A DNA stretch of 64,000 nt from Edaphobacter bradus (lineage in GTDB: Bacteria; Acidobacteriota; Terriglobia; Terriglobales; Acidobacteriaceae): assembly GCF_025685645.1 (NCBI RefSeq), contig NZ_JAGSYF010000003.1, positions 62,001 to 126,000 on the forward strand, read 5' to 3'. The translations under genes and the position numbers were made by a program. A model generated the notes under the pieces. The model searched no databases, was not told the DNA's origin, and saw nothing but the letters and a program-made list of their open reading frames with translations. This document shows positions 7,614-16,700 of the stretch, piece after piece; the stretch's first letter is position 1; each line of letters opens with the position of its first letter.

Positions 7614-7641
7614 ATCCGAGCGGAAGTCTATCCGCTCGGAT
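7614..7641 (+). terminator. Hairpin terminator after the XRE-ImmA pair
   Basis: ATCCGAGCGGA (7614-7624) and TCCGCTCGGAT (7631-7641) pair perfectly over 11 bp with a six-base loop. It begins seven bases after the ImmA stop. The tail is only ATTT, so it may be a weak stand-alone terminator. Confidence 0.7.
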
Positions 7642-7644
7642 ATT

Positions 7645-7728
7645 TGTGGGTTGACCCATAAGCCTGAAGTTGCCCCCTTGGTTCTTCAATAACTTACCGG
7701 ACACGTGTCCCCATAACGCTGAAGCAAA
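7645..7728. repeat. 84-bp repeat, probable IS21-like end (copy 1)
   Basis: This stretch is identical to 46755-46838. It carries two copies of a CCCATAAGCCTGAAG / CCCATAACGCTGAAG box, like the multiple terminal repeats of IS21-family elements. No transposase gene is attached, so it is probably a remnant. Confidence 0.7.
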
Positions 7729-7845
7729 TCGATCTCTTCCCTGCCTGCACCGAGCAGCGTGTCCGCCCAACCTCATCTCTACCACCGATGCCGCCGCCAG
7801 TCGCGAGTTTCAACTCTTCAACGACACTGCAACCCTCGGAAAGAC

Positions 7846-9333
7846 CTAGTGGGACGCGTTGAGCAACGCAGGATGCTTTTCCGCAAGCGTTGCCACAAGT
7901 TCACCGAAGAGCGTGTTGGCCCACGCAAACCAGGCTCTTGTGAACTTTGCGGCATCGTTGCGGTTGAAGCTCTCGTGCATAAAGCCTGAGCCGGCGCTGG
8001 CATGTTTCAGGATTGCCAGCGCGTTGGTCATCTCGGCTTCCGATTGGCTCGTGAGTGCGTAGACGGCGATGGCCATGGGCCAGATCATGTCCTTGCCCAC
8101 ATGGGGTCCACCGATGCCCTCCCCGGCACTCCCCTGGAAGAACCATGGATTGCGCTCACTCCATGCAAAACTCCTGGTGCGCGCATAGAGCGCGGCATCC
8201 GGCGAACTCTCGAGATACGGCAACCCAAGCAGGCTTGGGACATTCGCGTCGTCCATCAGCAACTGGCTGCCGTAACCGTCGACCTCGTAGGCCCAGAGCG
8301 ATCCCTCGGCGGTCTGCGCCACTCCATACTGCCGCAGCGCCTTCGCGACCGCGCCGGCCAGTGCGGCCGCTTCGTTGGCTAATGCATCGTCATGCAAGAC
8401 CGTGTGGGCGATCTGCGCCAGATGGCCGAGCGACGTAACGGCGAAGTGGTTGGAAGGCACGAGAAATGGGAAGGTACACGCATCATCGGACGGCCGGAAG
8501 CCTGAGGCGATGAGTCCGACAGGCTTCACCGGGGCGCCGTAGCCGTCATTGGGCAGCATCTCCGTAGACACCTTGGAGGCTCGCTGGAAATGGTAGGGGC
8601 CGAGGCCGTTCCTGCGCTGCTGAACCCGCATCGTCTCCACGGCAAGCTTCATAGCCTCGTGCCAGCTTCCGGCGAATGGCGCTATGTCTCCTGTCGCGCG
8701 CCAGTATCCGTAGGCCAGGCGCATCGGGTAGCAAAGCGAGTCGATCTCCCACTTGCGCTCGCCCACCCCGCGCTTCATCTCCGTGCTATCGCTCCTGCTC
8801 CACTCGAGTGGCGGTTCATCCAGGTTCGCCATGAAAGCATTGGCATAGGGATCGATTAGTATGCATCGTGCCTGCCGCCGGATGACCCCTTCGAGCATCT
8901 GGCGCAGCGCAGCATCCTTCGCCGCCAGCGGGACATACGGCCACACTTGAGCGGACGAGTCGCGCAACCACATCGCAGCAATATCACCTGTGATTACGGC
9001 CGTGTCCGGCTTGCCCTCGAAGCTGCCCATCTCTACCGTAGTGTCCAATGTGTTCGGGTAGCAGTTCTCAAACAGCCACGCCAGCTCCGGATCGCCGATC
9101 CTGCGACGCACGTCGGCCAGATACGCCTCAACAGCGTGACTATGAAATTTTCGGTCCTGTACAGCGGGTCGTCGCGACGTGAAAGAATCTGGCGTTAGGC
9201 CGGCTGGTGCAGCCCATGACGGCAGCGCGGTCATCACGGCTGCTCCACCTGCAAGCTGCAACATATGGCGGCGCGTTATTGTGTTCTGCAAGTTTTCTCC
9301 TCGTTCGCTGGTCCAGACCGGACGGTTCATCAT
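7846..9333 (-). CDS. GH125 exo-alpha-1,6-mannosidase, Tat-exported
   Basis: This 495-residue enzyme belongs to the metal-independent alpha-mannosidases (GH125, formerly DUF1237). Family blocks are clear: TGDIAAMWLRDSSAQVWPY, DPYANAFMANLDEP, ERKWEIDSLCYPMRLAYGYW, LLMDDANVPSLLGLPYL and GGPHVGKDMIWPMAIAVYAL near the end. The fold is an (alpha/alpha)6 barrel. A Tat signal (TRRHMLQLAGGAAV, about 20-45) directs export. It should release mannose from alpha-1,6-linked mannosides such as trimmed N-glycans or yeast mannan. It diverges from the GH92 gene over a 104-bp region with a palindromic operator, so the two are probably induced together. GATAGGG lies just before the ATG. Confidence 0.93.
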   Translation of the reverse strand: MMNRPVWTSERGENLQNTITRRHMLQLAGGAAVMTALPSWAAPAGLTPDSFTSRRPAVQDRKFHSHAVEAYLADVRRRIGDPELAWLFENCYPNTLDTTVEMGSFEGKPDTAVITGDIAAMWLRDSSAQVWPYVPLAAKDAALRQMLEGVIRRQARCILIDPYANAFMANLDEPPLEWSRSDSTEMKRGVGERKWEIDSLCYPMRLAYGYWRATGDIAPFAGSWHEAMKLAVETMRVQQRRNGLGPYHFQRASKVSTEMLPNDGYGAPVKPVGLIASGFRPSDDACTFPFLVPSNHFAVTSLGHLAQIAHTVLHDDALANEAAALAGAVAKALRQYGVAQTAEGSLWAYEVDGYGSQLLMDDANVPSLLGLPYLESSPDAALYARTRSFAWSERNPWFFQGSAGEGIGGPHVGKDMIWPMAIAVYALTSQSEAEMTNALAILKHASAGSGFMHESFNRNDAAKFTRAWFAWANTLFGELVATLAEKHPALLNASH

Positions 9334-9394
9334 CCCTATCCAATCACAAGCCAGCGGACCACGCTGGCTTCTACAATCAATAACGCATCACGAC

Positions 9395-9407
9395 TGTACC
9401 TGGTACA
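9395..9407. promoter_or_regulatory. Palindromic operator between the divergent mannosidase genes
   Basis: TGTACC-T-GGTACA is a perfect inverted repeat with a one-base centre, placed between the GH125 and GH92 starts. A GTAC-centred palindrome also precedes the DeoR gene and TonB receptor of this locus (17305-17316). The binding regulator is not known. Confidence 0.5.
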
Positions 9408-9437
9408 AATGTTTTGATTTCAATCGACGGAGTTCCT

Positions 9438-11786
9438 GTGATTTCAAGAAGAACGTTCCTCGGCGGCGTCTCTGCTGTCTGCGCCGCCAGTGCCACTGGC
9501 GCCACCGCGCTCGGCCAGATGGTCCCCCATTCCAAAGCATCAGGCGCGGCAACCGACCCCGCCTCATTCGTCGATATCACCATCGGAACCGGCGGGCATG
9601 GGCACAACTATCCTGGTGCCACCGTGCCCTTTGGCGCGGTCCAACTGAGCCCCGACACCTTCAACGATCAGTGGGACTGGTGCTCGGGATACCACATCTC
9701 CGACACCTCCATCATGGGCTTCAGCCACACCCACTTGAGCGGAACCGGATGCGGCGATCTGCTGGATTTCCTCGTGATGCCCGGCACCGGCGAGTCGAAG
9801 CTCGTGCCCGGACCGCGCAGCAATCCCGACGAGGGCTATCGCTCGCGCTTCGACCACAAGGATGAGCATGCCGAGCCCGGCTTCTACTCCGTGCTCCTGA
9901 AGGACTACGGCATCCACGCAGAGATGACCGCAACCGAGCGCACGGGACTGCACCGGTACACCTTCCCTAGCGGCAACGACGCGCCAAAGAGCGGACACAT
10001 CATCGTCGATCTCGAGCATGGGTACCAGTCGAATGGCGGCCCCTCCGTCGTTACTGCTTCGCTCCAGAGCACTGCACCCGACACCCTCGCCGGAGGCCGA
10101 ACGACCAAGGCCTGGGGCAACGGAAGGGAGATCTACTTCACCATGCAGTTCTCGAAGCGACCCACTCGGATTGCCTTCTATAGGGATGGCGCAGAGGTTC
10201 CGGCGGGGACTCAGCCGCTCACCGGCAAATCGCTCAAGTGCGTTCTTTTCTTCGATCTTGCGCACGATCCCGTCATCCTTGTGAAGACCGGAATCTCCGG
10301 CGTCAGCGCAGAGTCGGCCGCCAAAAACCTGAAGGCCGAGCTGCCCGGCTGGGACTTCGAGCGTGTCCGCCGCACCGCCCGCGACAAATGGAACAAGCAG
10401 CTCTCACGCATCCAGATCACGACCGGCAACGAGACGCACAAGCGCATCTTTTACGCCGCGCTCTACCACCTCTCGCTCGGCCCCACGCTGTTCGACGATG
10501 TCGACGGGCGCTATCGCGGCATGGATAAGCAGATCCACCAGCTCAACCCCGGCCAGCACAACTACACCACCTTCTCGCTGTGGGACACGTACCGTGCTGC
10601 CCACCCGATGTACACGCTGATGTGCGCCGAGCGGGTGCCGGACTTCGTCAACACGCTGATCCGCATGGCCGAGCAGAGTCCTGCCGGCATGCCCGTGTGG
10701 CCGCTCCAGGGCACCGAGACCGGCACCATGACTGGCTACCACTCGGCCGCCGTCATCGCCGAGGCCTGCAACAAGGGCATCGCGGGAGTCGACTACGAGC
10801 GCGGATACAAGGCGATGATGAAGCGCGCCATGGTGGACGACTACCGCGGCCTCGGCCACTACCGGTCAATGCACTACATCCCCTGCGATCTGGAAGGGGA
10901 ATCCGTCAGCAAGGCATTCGAGTACTGCTACGACGACTGGGCGATCGCGCACGTTGCGAAGAAGCTCGGTCACGCCGACGATGCGAAGATGCTCGTCGCA
11001 CGCTCGCTGAACTACCGCAACTACTACGATCGCGCTACCGGCTTTGCGCGGCCTAAACTAGCCAACGGCGAATGGGCCGCGCCCTTCAGCCCCTTCGAGA
11101 TGGGCACTTCGAGGAAGTGGCGCGACTTCACCGAGTCCAACTCCTGGCAGACGACCTTCGGCATCCAGCATGACGCTGCGGGCCTTATTGAGGTCCTGGG
11201 CGGTCCGAAGCCGTTCCTCGCCAAACTCAATGAGCTCTTCGACCAGCCCTCCACCCTTCCTGCCGATGCGCCGCCCGACATCGCTGGCTTAGTGGGACAG
11301 TACGCCCATGGCAACGAGCCTTCGCACCACATTGCCTACCTCTATGCTTATGCCGGTCAACCCTACAAGACGCAGCAGCGCGTTCGCATGTTGATGGAGA
11401 CGATGTACGCTGCGCTCCCCGATGGTCTGCAGGGCAACGAGGACGTCGGCCAGATGTCGGCGTGGTACATCATCAGCGCGATGGGGTTCTACTCAGTCGA
11501 TCCTGTCAGCGGCAACTACATCTTCGGCACGCCGCTGTTCGACCGCGTCAGCCTGGAGCTCGGCAATGGCAAGCAACTTGAGATCGTGGCCCATCGCAGC
11601 ACGCCGTCCGACCAGTACATCCAGTCAGTCACCTTCAACGGCAAGCCATACACGCGCTCATGGTTCAATCACCGCGAGATCGCCAATGGGGCCCGAATCG
11701 TCTTCGAGATGGGCAGCAAGCCGAATTCCGAGTTCGGTTCGCAGGCTGCGGATATACCTCCTTCCCTGACGCTTGAGAGCGCCTGA
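9438..11786 (+). CDS. GH92 alpha-mannosidase, Tat-exported
   Basis: This is a GH92 exo-alpha-mannosidase of 782 residues. The N-terminus has a Tat signal (SRRTFLGGVSAVCAASATG). The family blocks follow in order: GTGGHGHNYPGATVPFG near the start, FSHTHLSGTGCGD, FSLWDTYRAAHP, GTETGTMTGYHSAAVIAEA, GNEPSHHIAYLYAYAGQP and LPDGLQGNEDVGQMSAWYI with the catalytic-region acidic residues. GH92 enzymes need calcium and remove alpha-1,2/1,3 mannose by inversion. The GTG at 9438 is chosen because GGAG at 9429-9432 lies five bases before it; a TTG at 9414 has no ribosome site. With the divergent GH125 it can degrade branched mannosides stepwise. A strong hairpin ends the gene. Confidence 0.93.
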   Translation: MISRRTFLGGVSAVCAASATGATALGQMVPHSKASGAATDPASFVDITIGTGGHGHNYPGATVPFGAVQLSPDTFNDQWDWCSGYHISDTSIMGFSHTHLSGTGCGDLLDFLVMPGTGESKLVPGPRSNPDEGYRSRFDHKDEHAEPGFYSVLLKDYGIHAEMTATERTGLHRYTFPSGNDAPKSGHIIVDLEHGYQSNGGPSVVTASLQSTAPDTLAGGRTTKAWGNGREIYFTMQFSKRPTRIAFYRDGAEVPAGTQPLTGKSLKCVLFFDLAHDPVILVKTGISGVSAESAAKNLKAELPGWDFERVRRTARDKWNKQLSRIQITTGNETHKRIFYAALYHLSLGPTLFDDVDGRYRGMDKQIHQLNPGQHNYTTFSLWDTYRAAHPMYTLMCAERVPDFVNTLIRMAEQSPAGMPVWPLQGTETGTMTGYHSAAVIAEACNKGIAGVDYERGYKAMMKRAMVDDYRGLGHYRSMHYIPCDLEGESVSKAFEYCYDDWAIAHVAKKLGHADDAKMLVARSLNYRNYYDRATGFARPKLANGEWAAPFSPFEMGTSRKWRDFTESNSWQTTFGIQHDAAGLIEVLGGPKPFLAKLNELFDQPSTLPADAPPDIAGLVGQYAHGNEPSHHIAYLYAYAGQPYKTQQRVRMLMETMYAALPDGLQGNEDVGQMSAWYIISAMGFYSVDPVSGNYIFGTPLFDRVSLELGNGKQLEIVAHRSTPSDQYIQSVTFNGKPYTRSWFNHREIANGARIVFEMGSKPNSEFGSQAADIPPSLTLESA

Positions 11787-11802
11787 CGATCGTCAACAAC
11801 TC

Positions 11803-11846
11803 GCTGCAGGACAGTTCCAAGTCTGACTTTGGGACTGTCCTGCAGC
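11803..11846. terminator. Bidirectional hairpin terminator between convergent genes
   Basis: GCTGCAGGACAGT (11803-11815) pairs perfectly with 11834-11846, and CCAA/TTGG pairs further inside. It lies between the convergent GH92 and kinase genes. Confidence 0.75.
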
Positions 11847-11867
11847 GGCATCCGAACACTTCTCGCT

Positions 11868-12791
11868 TTACTTTTCGAAAGACCCAAGTCGGCGTGCATG
11901 CCACAGTGCACCTTCCAGGGAATCCACCGTCCCGGGCACGAACTCAAGCCGCGGATAGGTTTTCAAGAGGACTCGCTGCATCGCGTCTGACACTTCGTGG
12001 ACATGCTTGAAAATTGAGCCGGTGCAGGCGATCCTCAAGCCGTCCTCAATGCCCGGCTCAGCTGCGGCCAGCCTGCGTATTACGTGCAGCACAAGCCCCG
12101 CCAGCTCCTCGCCACCACGATCGAGTGCCGCCTGCGCCACACGATCTCCATCCCGTGCGGCCTGTGCCACCGTAGGGATCAGTTGCGCGAACGAAAAGTT
12201 CGAGGCATTGGCCACGGCTATCAGCTCGTCCCTCGTCCGGAGCCCAAGATAGTCGAGCACGCGGCGCAGCAGCATTGGCTCCTCGCCGGCGTTGATCGCG
12301 GCAAACACACCGCGCAGAGCCTGCTGCCCAAGCAGATTGCCCGAGCCCTCATCCGCGAGCGCAGGTCCCCATCCTCCTGCTCCCGTCATCTGTCCGCTGC
12401 GGCCGCGGCCAATCACGTTAGATCCCGTCCCCGCAATCACAACCACGCCGGCCTCAGATGGAAATGCGGCATCGAGCGTAACGACCTCATCACCCAATAT
12501 TGTTAAAGCGCCGCCCACGCGCGACGCCATCTGCTGCCGCAGCCACTGCACGACCTCCGATATAGCTGCGCCGGAAGTGCCAATGCAGGATGCGGTCACA
12601 TCCGCCAGCGCTACGCCGCTCTCGGCCGAGACCCCATCGAGCACCTCACGCAGGTGCGCCACCGCCTCTTCCTTGCCCACTCTCAGCACCTTCGTGCTGC
12701 CCGACTGTGCGCGACCCAGCACCTTGTGCTCATCGGCCAGCACACATGCGGTCTTCGTGCCTCCCACATCCAATCCGAGAAAATGCCTCAT
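11868..12791 (-). CDS. BadF/BadG/NagK-like sugar kinase
   Basis: This 307-residue ASKHA kinase has the phosphate-1 loop LGLDVGGTKTACVL at 5-18, a phosphate-2 segment around VVIAGTGSNVIGRG and an adenosine segment around GLRIACTGSIFK. This matches the N-acetylglucosamine-kinase branch of the BadF/BadG/BcrA family. It probably phosphorylates a hexosamine or a related sugar released by the glycosidases of this locus, in the cytoplasm. It follows the cutC gene on the same strand with a 19-bp gap, so they form an operon. GlcNAc as substrate is reasonable for a locus that trims N-glycan-like mannosides, but this is inference. Confidence 0.85.
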   Translation of the reverse strand: MRHFLGLDVGGTKTACVLADEHKVLGRAQSGSTKVLRVGKEEAVAHLREVLDGVSAESGVALADVTASCIGTSGAAISEVVQWLRQQMASRVGGALTILGDEVVTLDAAFPSEAGVVVIAGTGSNVIGRGRSGQMTGAGGWGPALADEGSGNLLGQQALRGVFAAINAGEEPMLLRRVLDYLGLRTRDELIAVANASNFSFAQLIPTVAQAARDGDRVAQAALDRGGEELAGLVLHVIRRLAAAEPGIEDGLRIACTGSIFKHVHEVSDAMQRVLLKTYPRLEFVPGTVDSLEGALWHARRLGSFEK

Positions 12792-12810
12792 CCTCGATTC
12801 ACGCTGTCCT

Positions 12811-13554
12811 CTATGCGTTAGTCAGATGCTCGATCATAGAGCGCACGTCGCTGGTTTCGACGACAAACCGGCTTTGCGTAAACGGGCCGACATCGTCGGG
12901 CATGCAAGACTCCTCATGGCGTGTGGAGTTTGCGGCTACCCGGCGCAGGGAGCCGTGGAAGTGCCGCGCTCCGGTCGTGCGGGCCACTGACGCGGCATTT
13001 TTCAGCCGCAGCCCTCCCCCAACGGCAATCTCGATTCTGCCTGCTGCCTGGTTCACCAGCCGTGCCAGCGATTTGGCGCCGCTGACGACATCGCGCTTGC
13101 CGCCGGAGGTCAGCACGCGTCTGCAGCCGGTGGCAATCACATCCTCGAGTGCTTGCTCAAGCGAAGCGGAATGGTCGAACGCCCGGTTGAAGGTTACGTC
13201 GAGCGGACCGGCCATAGCCACCAACTCGCGGGTGCGCTCGACGTCCACGGTACCGTCGGCGCGCAGTACACCCAGCACGACTCCGTTCGCCCCAAGACGG
13301 CGCATGTGAGTCAGGTCCTCACGCATCACATCAAACTCGGCGTGCGTGTAAACAAAATCGCCGCCGCGAGGACGCAGTAGCACGTGCACCGGCAAACCGC
13401 TGCGCTGCAGCGCCTCACGGATCAGGCCGTGACTCGGCGTCAACCCGCCTTCACTTAGCGCGCTGCACAGCTCAATGCGATCCGCCCCACCGTCTCGTGC
13501 AGCGAGACAGGCGTCAATACTATCGGCGCAGAGTTCGAAGACAATCTTGCGCAT
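12811..13554 (-). CDS. cutC: CutC family protein
   Basis: This 247-residue TIM-barrel protein of the CutC family shows the markers FELCADSIDACLAARDGGADRIELCSALSEGGLTPS at the start, HVLLRPRGGDFVYT, MREDLTHMRRLGANGVVLGVL, VTFNRAFDH and RVLTSGGK. CutC was named for copper homeostasis, but its biochemical role is unsettled, and it often sits next to sugar genes in Acidobacteria and Bacteroidetes. The ATG at 13554 gives MRKIVFELC; an upstream GTG at 13563 is less likely. The kinase gene follows 19 bp downstream. A strong 13-bp hairpin separates it from the TonB receptor gene upstream. Confidence 0.9.
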   Translation of the reverse strand: MRKIVFELCADSIDACLAARDGGADRIELCSALSEGGLTPSHGLIREALQRSGLPVHVLLRPRGGDFVYTHAEFDVMREDLTHMRRLGANGVVLGVLRADGTVDVERTRELVAMAGPLDVTFNRAFDHSASLEQALEDVIATGCRRVLTSGGKRDVVSGAKSLARLVNQAAGRIEIAVGGGLRLKNAASVARTTGARHFHGSLRRVAANSTRHEESCMPDDVGPFTQSRFVVETSDVRSMIEHLTNA

Positions 13555-13622
13555 CAGGAACACACCAATCGGAAATGGACCATACCAAGGCTTCTCTCAT
13601 CGAACGGTCGAGTAGGTCGAAG

Positions 13623-13654
13623 ACTCGCCGGCTCAACACTCTGAGCCGGCGAGT
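13623..13654 (-). terminator. Hairpin terminator of the TonB receptor gene
   Basis: ACTCGCCGGCTCA (13623-13635) and its perfect complement at 13642-13654 enclose a six-base loop. The hairpin lies between the receptor gene (upstream on this strand) and cutC. There is no T run. Confidence 0.65.
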
Positions 13655-13729
13655 TGGATCATGCAGGAAGTCACACTCTCTCTTTGGAGCCAGTGTAACA
13701 ACGGAACAATGGAAGCCTCCGGCTTGACA

Positions 13730-16700
13730 CTAGAAGCGGTAATGGGCGCTGAACTGGATCTGCCGTTGAGGAGAGCGAACGCTGGTGATCTGACCGAAGT
13801 TGCTATCCGTTACGTTGTTGTCGGGATTTTGATAGCTGGAGATGTTGAAGGTGTTGAAGAAATCTGTACGAAAGCCGATCGTGTGTTCGCCCACAATGTG
13901 AAAGTCCTTGAAGACGGAGGAGTCGATCTGGCGGTAGCCCGGAGCGCGTTCGGTATCGATGGCGGCGGTGCCGAAGGTGAGCGGGGCTGAAGATCCGTAG
14001 GCGCAGACTCCGTTGTCGCCGCCAGCAGAGCACGGCGTTGCGGAGGGATCGGTTCCCCACCAGTTATCGATGGAACGGTTGCGGATCTTCAGGGGGCGGT
14101 AGTGGTTTGCGCGTGCCTGGCCGAATGTATTGGTATTGCTGTTGCTGGGACCATTGATGGTGATAGGGAATCCGGAGTAGGCGAGGACTGAGCCTGATAC
14201 TCTCCAGCCGCCGGCGAGAAGGTCGAGGAATTGATTCATCTTGCTGCCGTAGGCCTGTCCGCGTCCGACGGGAAGGGCGTAGACAAAGATGGCATTGAGA
14301 TTGTGGCGGATGTCCTGGCCGGAGGGGCCGTAGTCGGCGTGCGAGTCGTATCCGTTCTGATAGGCACCATTGGAGCCGTTGATACCGGGCTGGCCGTAGT
14401 TGCCGGAGGAGTTCGTCATGGCCTTGGCATAGGTGTAGTTGACGGTGTATTCCAGGCCGCGGGCCGCGCGCTGGCGGAGAGTTACCTGGCCGCCGTTGTA
14501 GTTCATGATGGCGCCGGATTCGGTGACGAGCAGGCCGCCGAACTGACCAACGAGCTTGGTATACGGCGCGACGCCGCCGGGGAGGGGGTTATTGGGGTCT
14601 GGGCTGTTGGTTGCGATGGTTGCCTGTGCCAGGGTGAGCTGGTTGGCGTTGCGATAGTCCGCGAGGTGGTGGCCGTTTTCGCCGAGATAACCGACACTAA
14701 GCGACATCTTGTTGGTGATCTCGAATTCCGTAGTGAGGCTGAACTGATGAATGTAGGCGGGCCGCTGGTGCTGGGGCCAGACGGAGTATCCGCTGGTGGC
14801 ACTGAAGTCGGGGGTGAAGCCGTCTTCGATCTTGAAGGGCGTGCCTGTGGTGGTGTTTGTCGGCGTGAGAGCCTTGAGATCGCTACCGAGGGCAAAGGGC
14901 GGGCTGGAGGTCAGGCGCTGATTGAACGCATCTCCTTCAAAGAAGCTGGTGGCGCCATAGCCTCCGCGAATGACGAACCGCGGAGCTGCCTGAAACGCGA
15001 AGCCTAGACGGGGCATGAATTGGGCGTAGTTGGGCTCGTAGCAGGCGCGGTTGTGGCAGAGCTGAGCGCCAGCGATTGCGCCGTTGGGGATGCTGCCGGC
15101 ATAGATGACGGTGCCGGTGTCGAGCAGGACGTTGGCGGTCCTGTCGTGGACCTCGTACCAGGGCTGGTCGTACTCGTAGCGCAGACCAACGTTGAGGGTG
15201 AGCTTCGGTGATGCCTTGAAGTCGTCCTGAACGTAGCCGGCGATGCGCCACTGGCGGTTGCCGACGATGCCGATGGTGGACCCGAGCTTGTTCTCGGCAA
15301 CGCGGTCGAGGACGAAGTCTGCGGGGCCGTAGCCGCCGGCGCCAGAAGTTACGTTGGGGTTGCTGGTGAATATCCCGCTGTAGTCGAACTCACCGAGGAA
15401 TCCATAGTTGGACGCGTTGAGATAGTTCTGCTGGTAGCGCGTTGCCTGTACGCCGATGGAGAGGTAGTGGCGCCCGCGCTGCCATGTGAGGTTGTCGTAG
15501 TAGTTGAAAGTGTTGTCGCGGAGGATCTGAGTGTTCGCGCTGGTTCCGAGATAGGACGCATTGTTGCCAAGGCTCTGGCCGGAGAAGCCAGGATAGAGCT
15601 GCTTGCCGAAGGGGATGCTGACCTTCTTATCGCCGGTGAGACCGAACTGGCCGGATGGGTCGGTGGGGATGTTGTTGTCCCAGCGGACGCGGGTGAAGCC
15701 GAAGCGAGCCTCATTGACGATGGCGGAGGAGAAGGTATGGATCCAGCTCCCACCGCCGAGCTTTGTGGGATAAATGTTCGCCGACGGAAAGAAGACGGGG
15801 ATGAGAGCGGTGGTGAGGTCGTTTGCGGTGGACTGCGCATAGAAGGCGGTAAACTTGTTAGCTGAACCGGGATCCCACTCGATCTTCAGGTCACCTTGAT
15901 TATTGACGCGGAAGGTCCGCTGAGTTCCCTGGAAGTTGTTCTGCAGAAGCCCGTCGACGGGCGCAGCGTTGGGCAGGGGATAAAGCTCGGGATGCGCAAA
16001 GAGATATTTCGCCACCGGATTGAGGATCGGGAGGCCTTTGTTTCCGGCGTATGGGGCAAAGTTGTTCTGCGAGTCGTACAGCTGGATGCCCTGAGTGAGG
16101 AGCGCGGAGAAATCTCCGTTGCGCATGGCCTGAGGGAGCACGCTGGCGCTGACGAGACCGCCGGTGTGGTAGCGCACGCCCTCGTAGTCGACGAAGAAAA
16201 AGAGCTTGTCGCGCAGAATCGGTCCGCCGAGCGTGCCGCCGAAGATGCTTTGCGTGTAGGTATTTCTTGGGATGATCGGCTGCGTATGCTTATTGGCCCA
16301 GGTATTTGCGTCGAGGTTGTAGTTCTCGAGATACCCGTAGGCCGAGCCGTGGTAATTTTTGGTGCCGGACTTGAGGATGGAGATGACCGCGCCGCCGTTC
16401 GCGTTACCGTAGGAGGCGGGAGCGTTGGCGGAGATGACCCGGACCTCAGCAAGGGCGTCGGGCGCTGGATTATAGGCGATGAGATTGTTTTGCGGCTCGT
16501 TCATGTCGGCGCCGTCGAGCGTGTAGTAGTTCGCCTGATTGCGGTTGCCGTTGATGGAGGCGATGCCGTTGTTGTAAGTGCTCCGCTCGAGGGCGTTCGG
16601 TCCGGTCAGGCCCGTGGGATCAGTGGCGACTGCGCCGGGCTGAAAGAGCGTCACCGAGGAGAAGTTGCGGCCGTTCAGCGGGATGTTCGCGATCTCGTTG

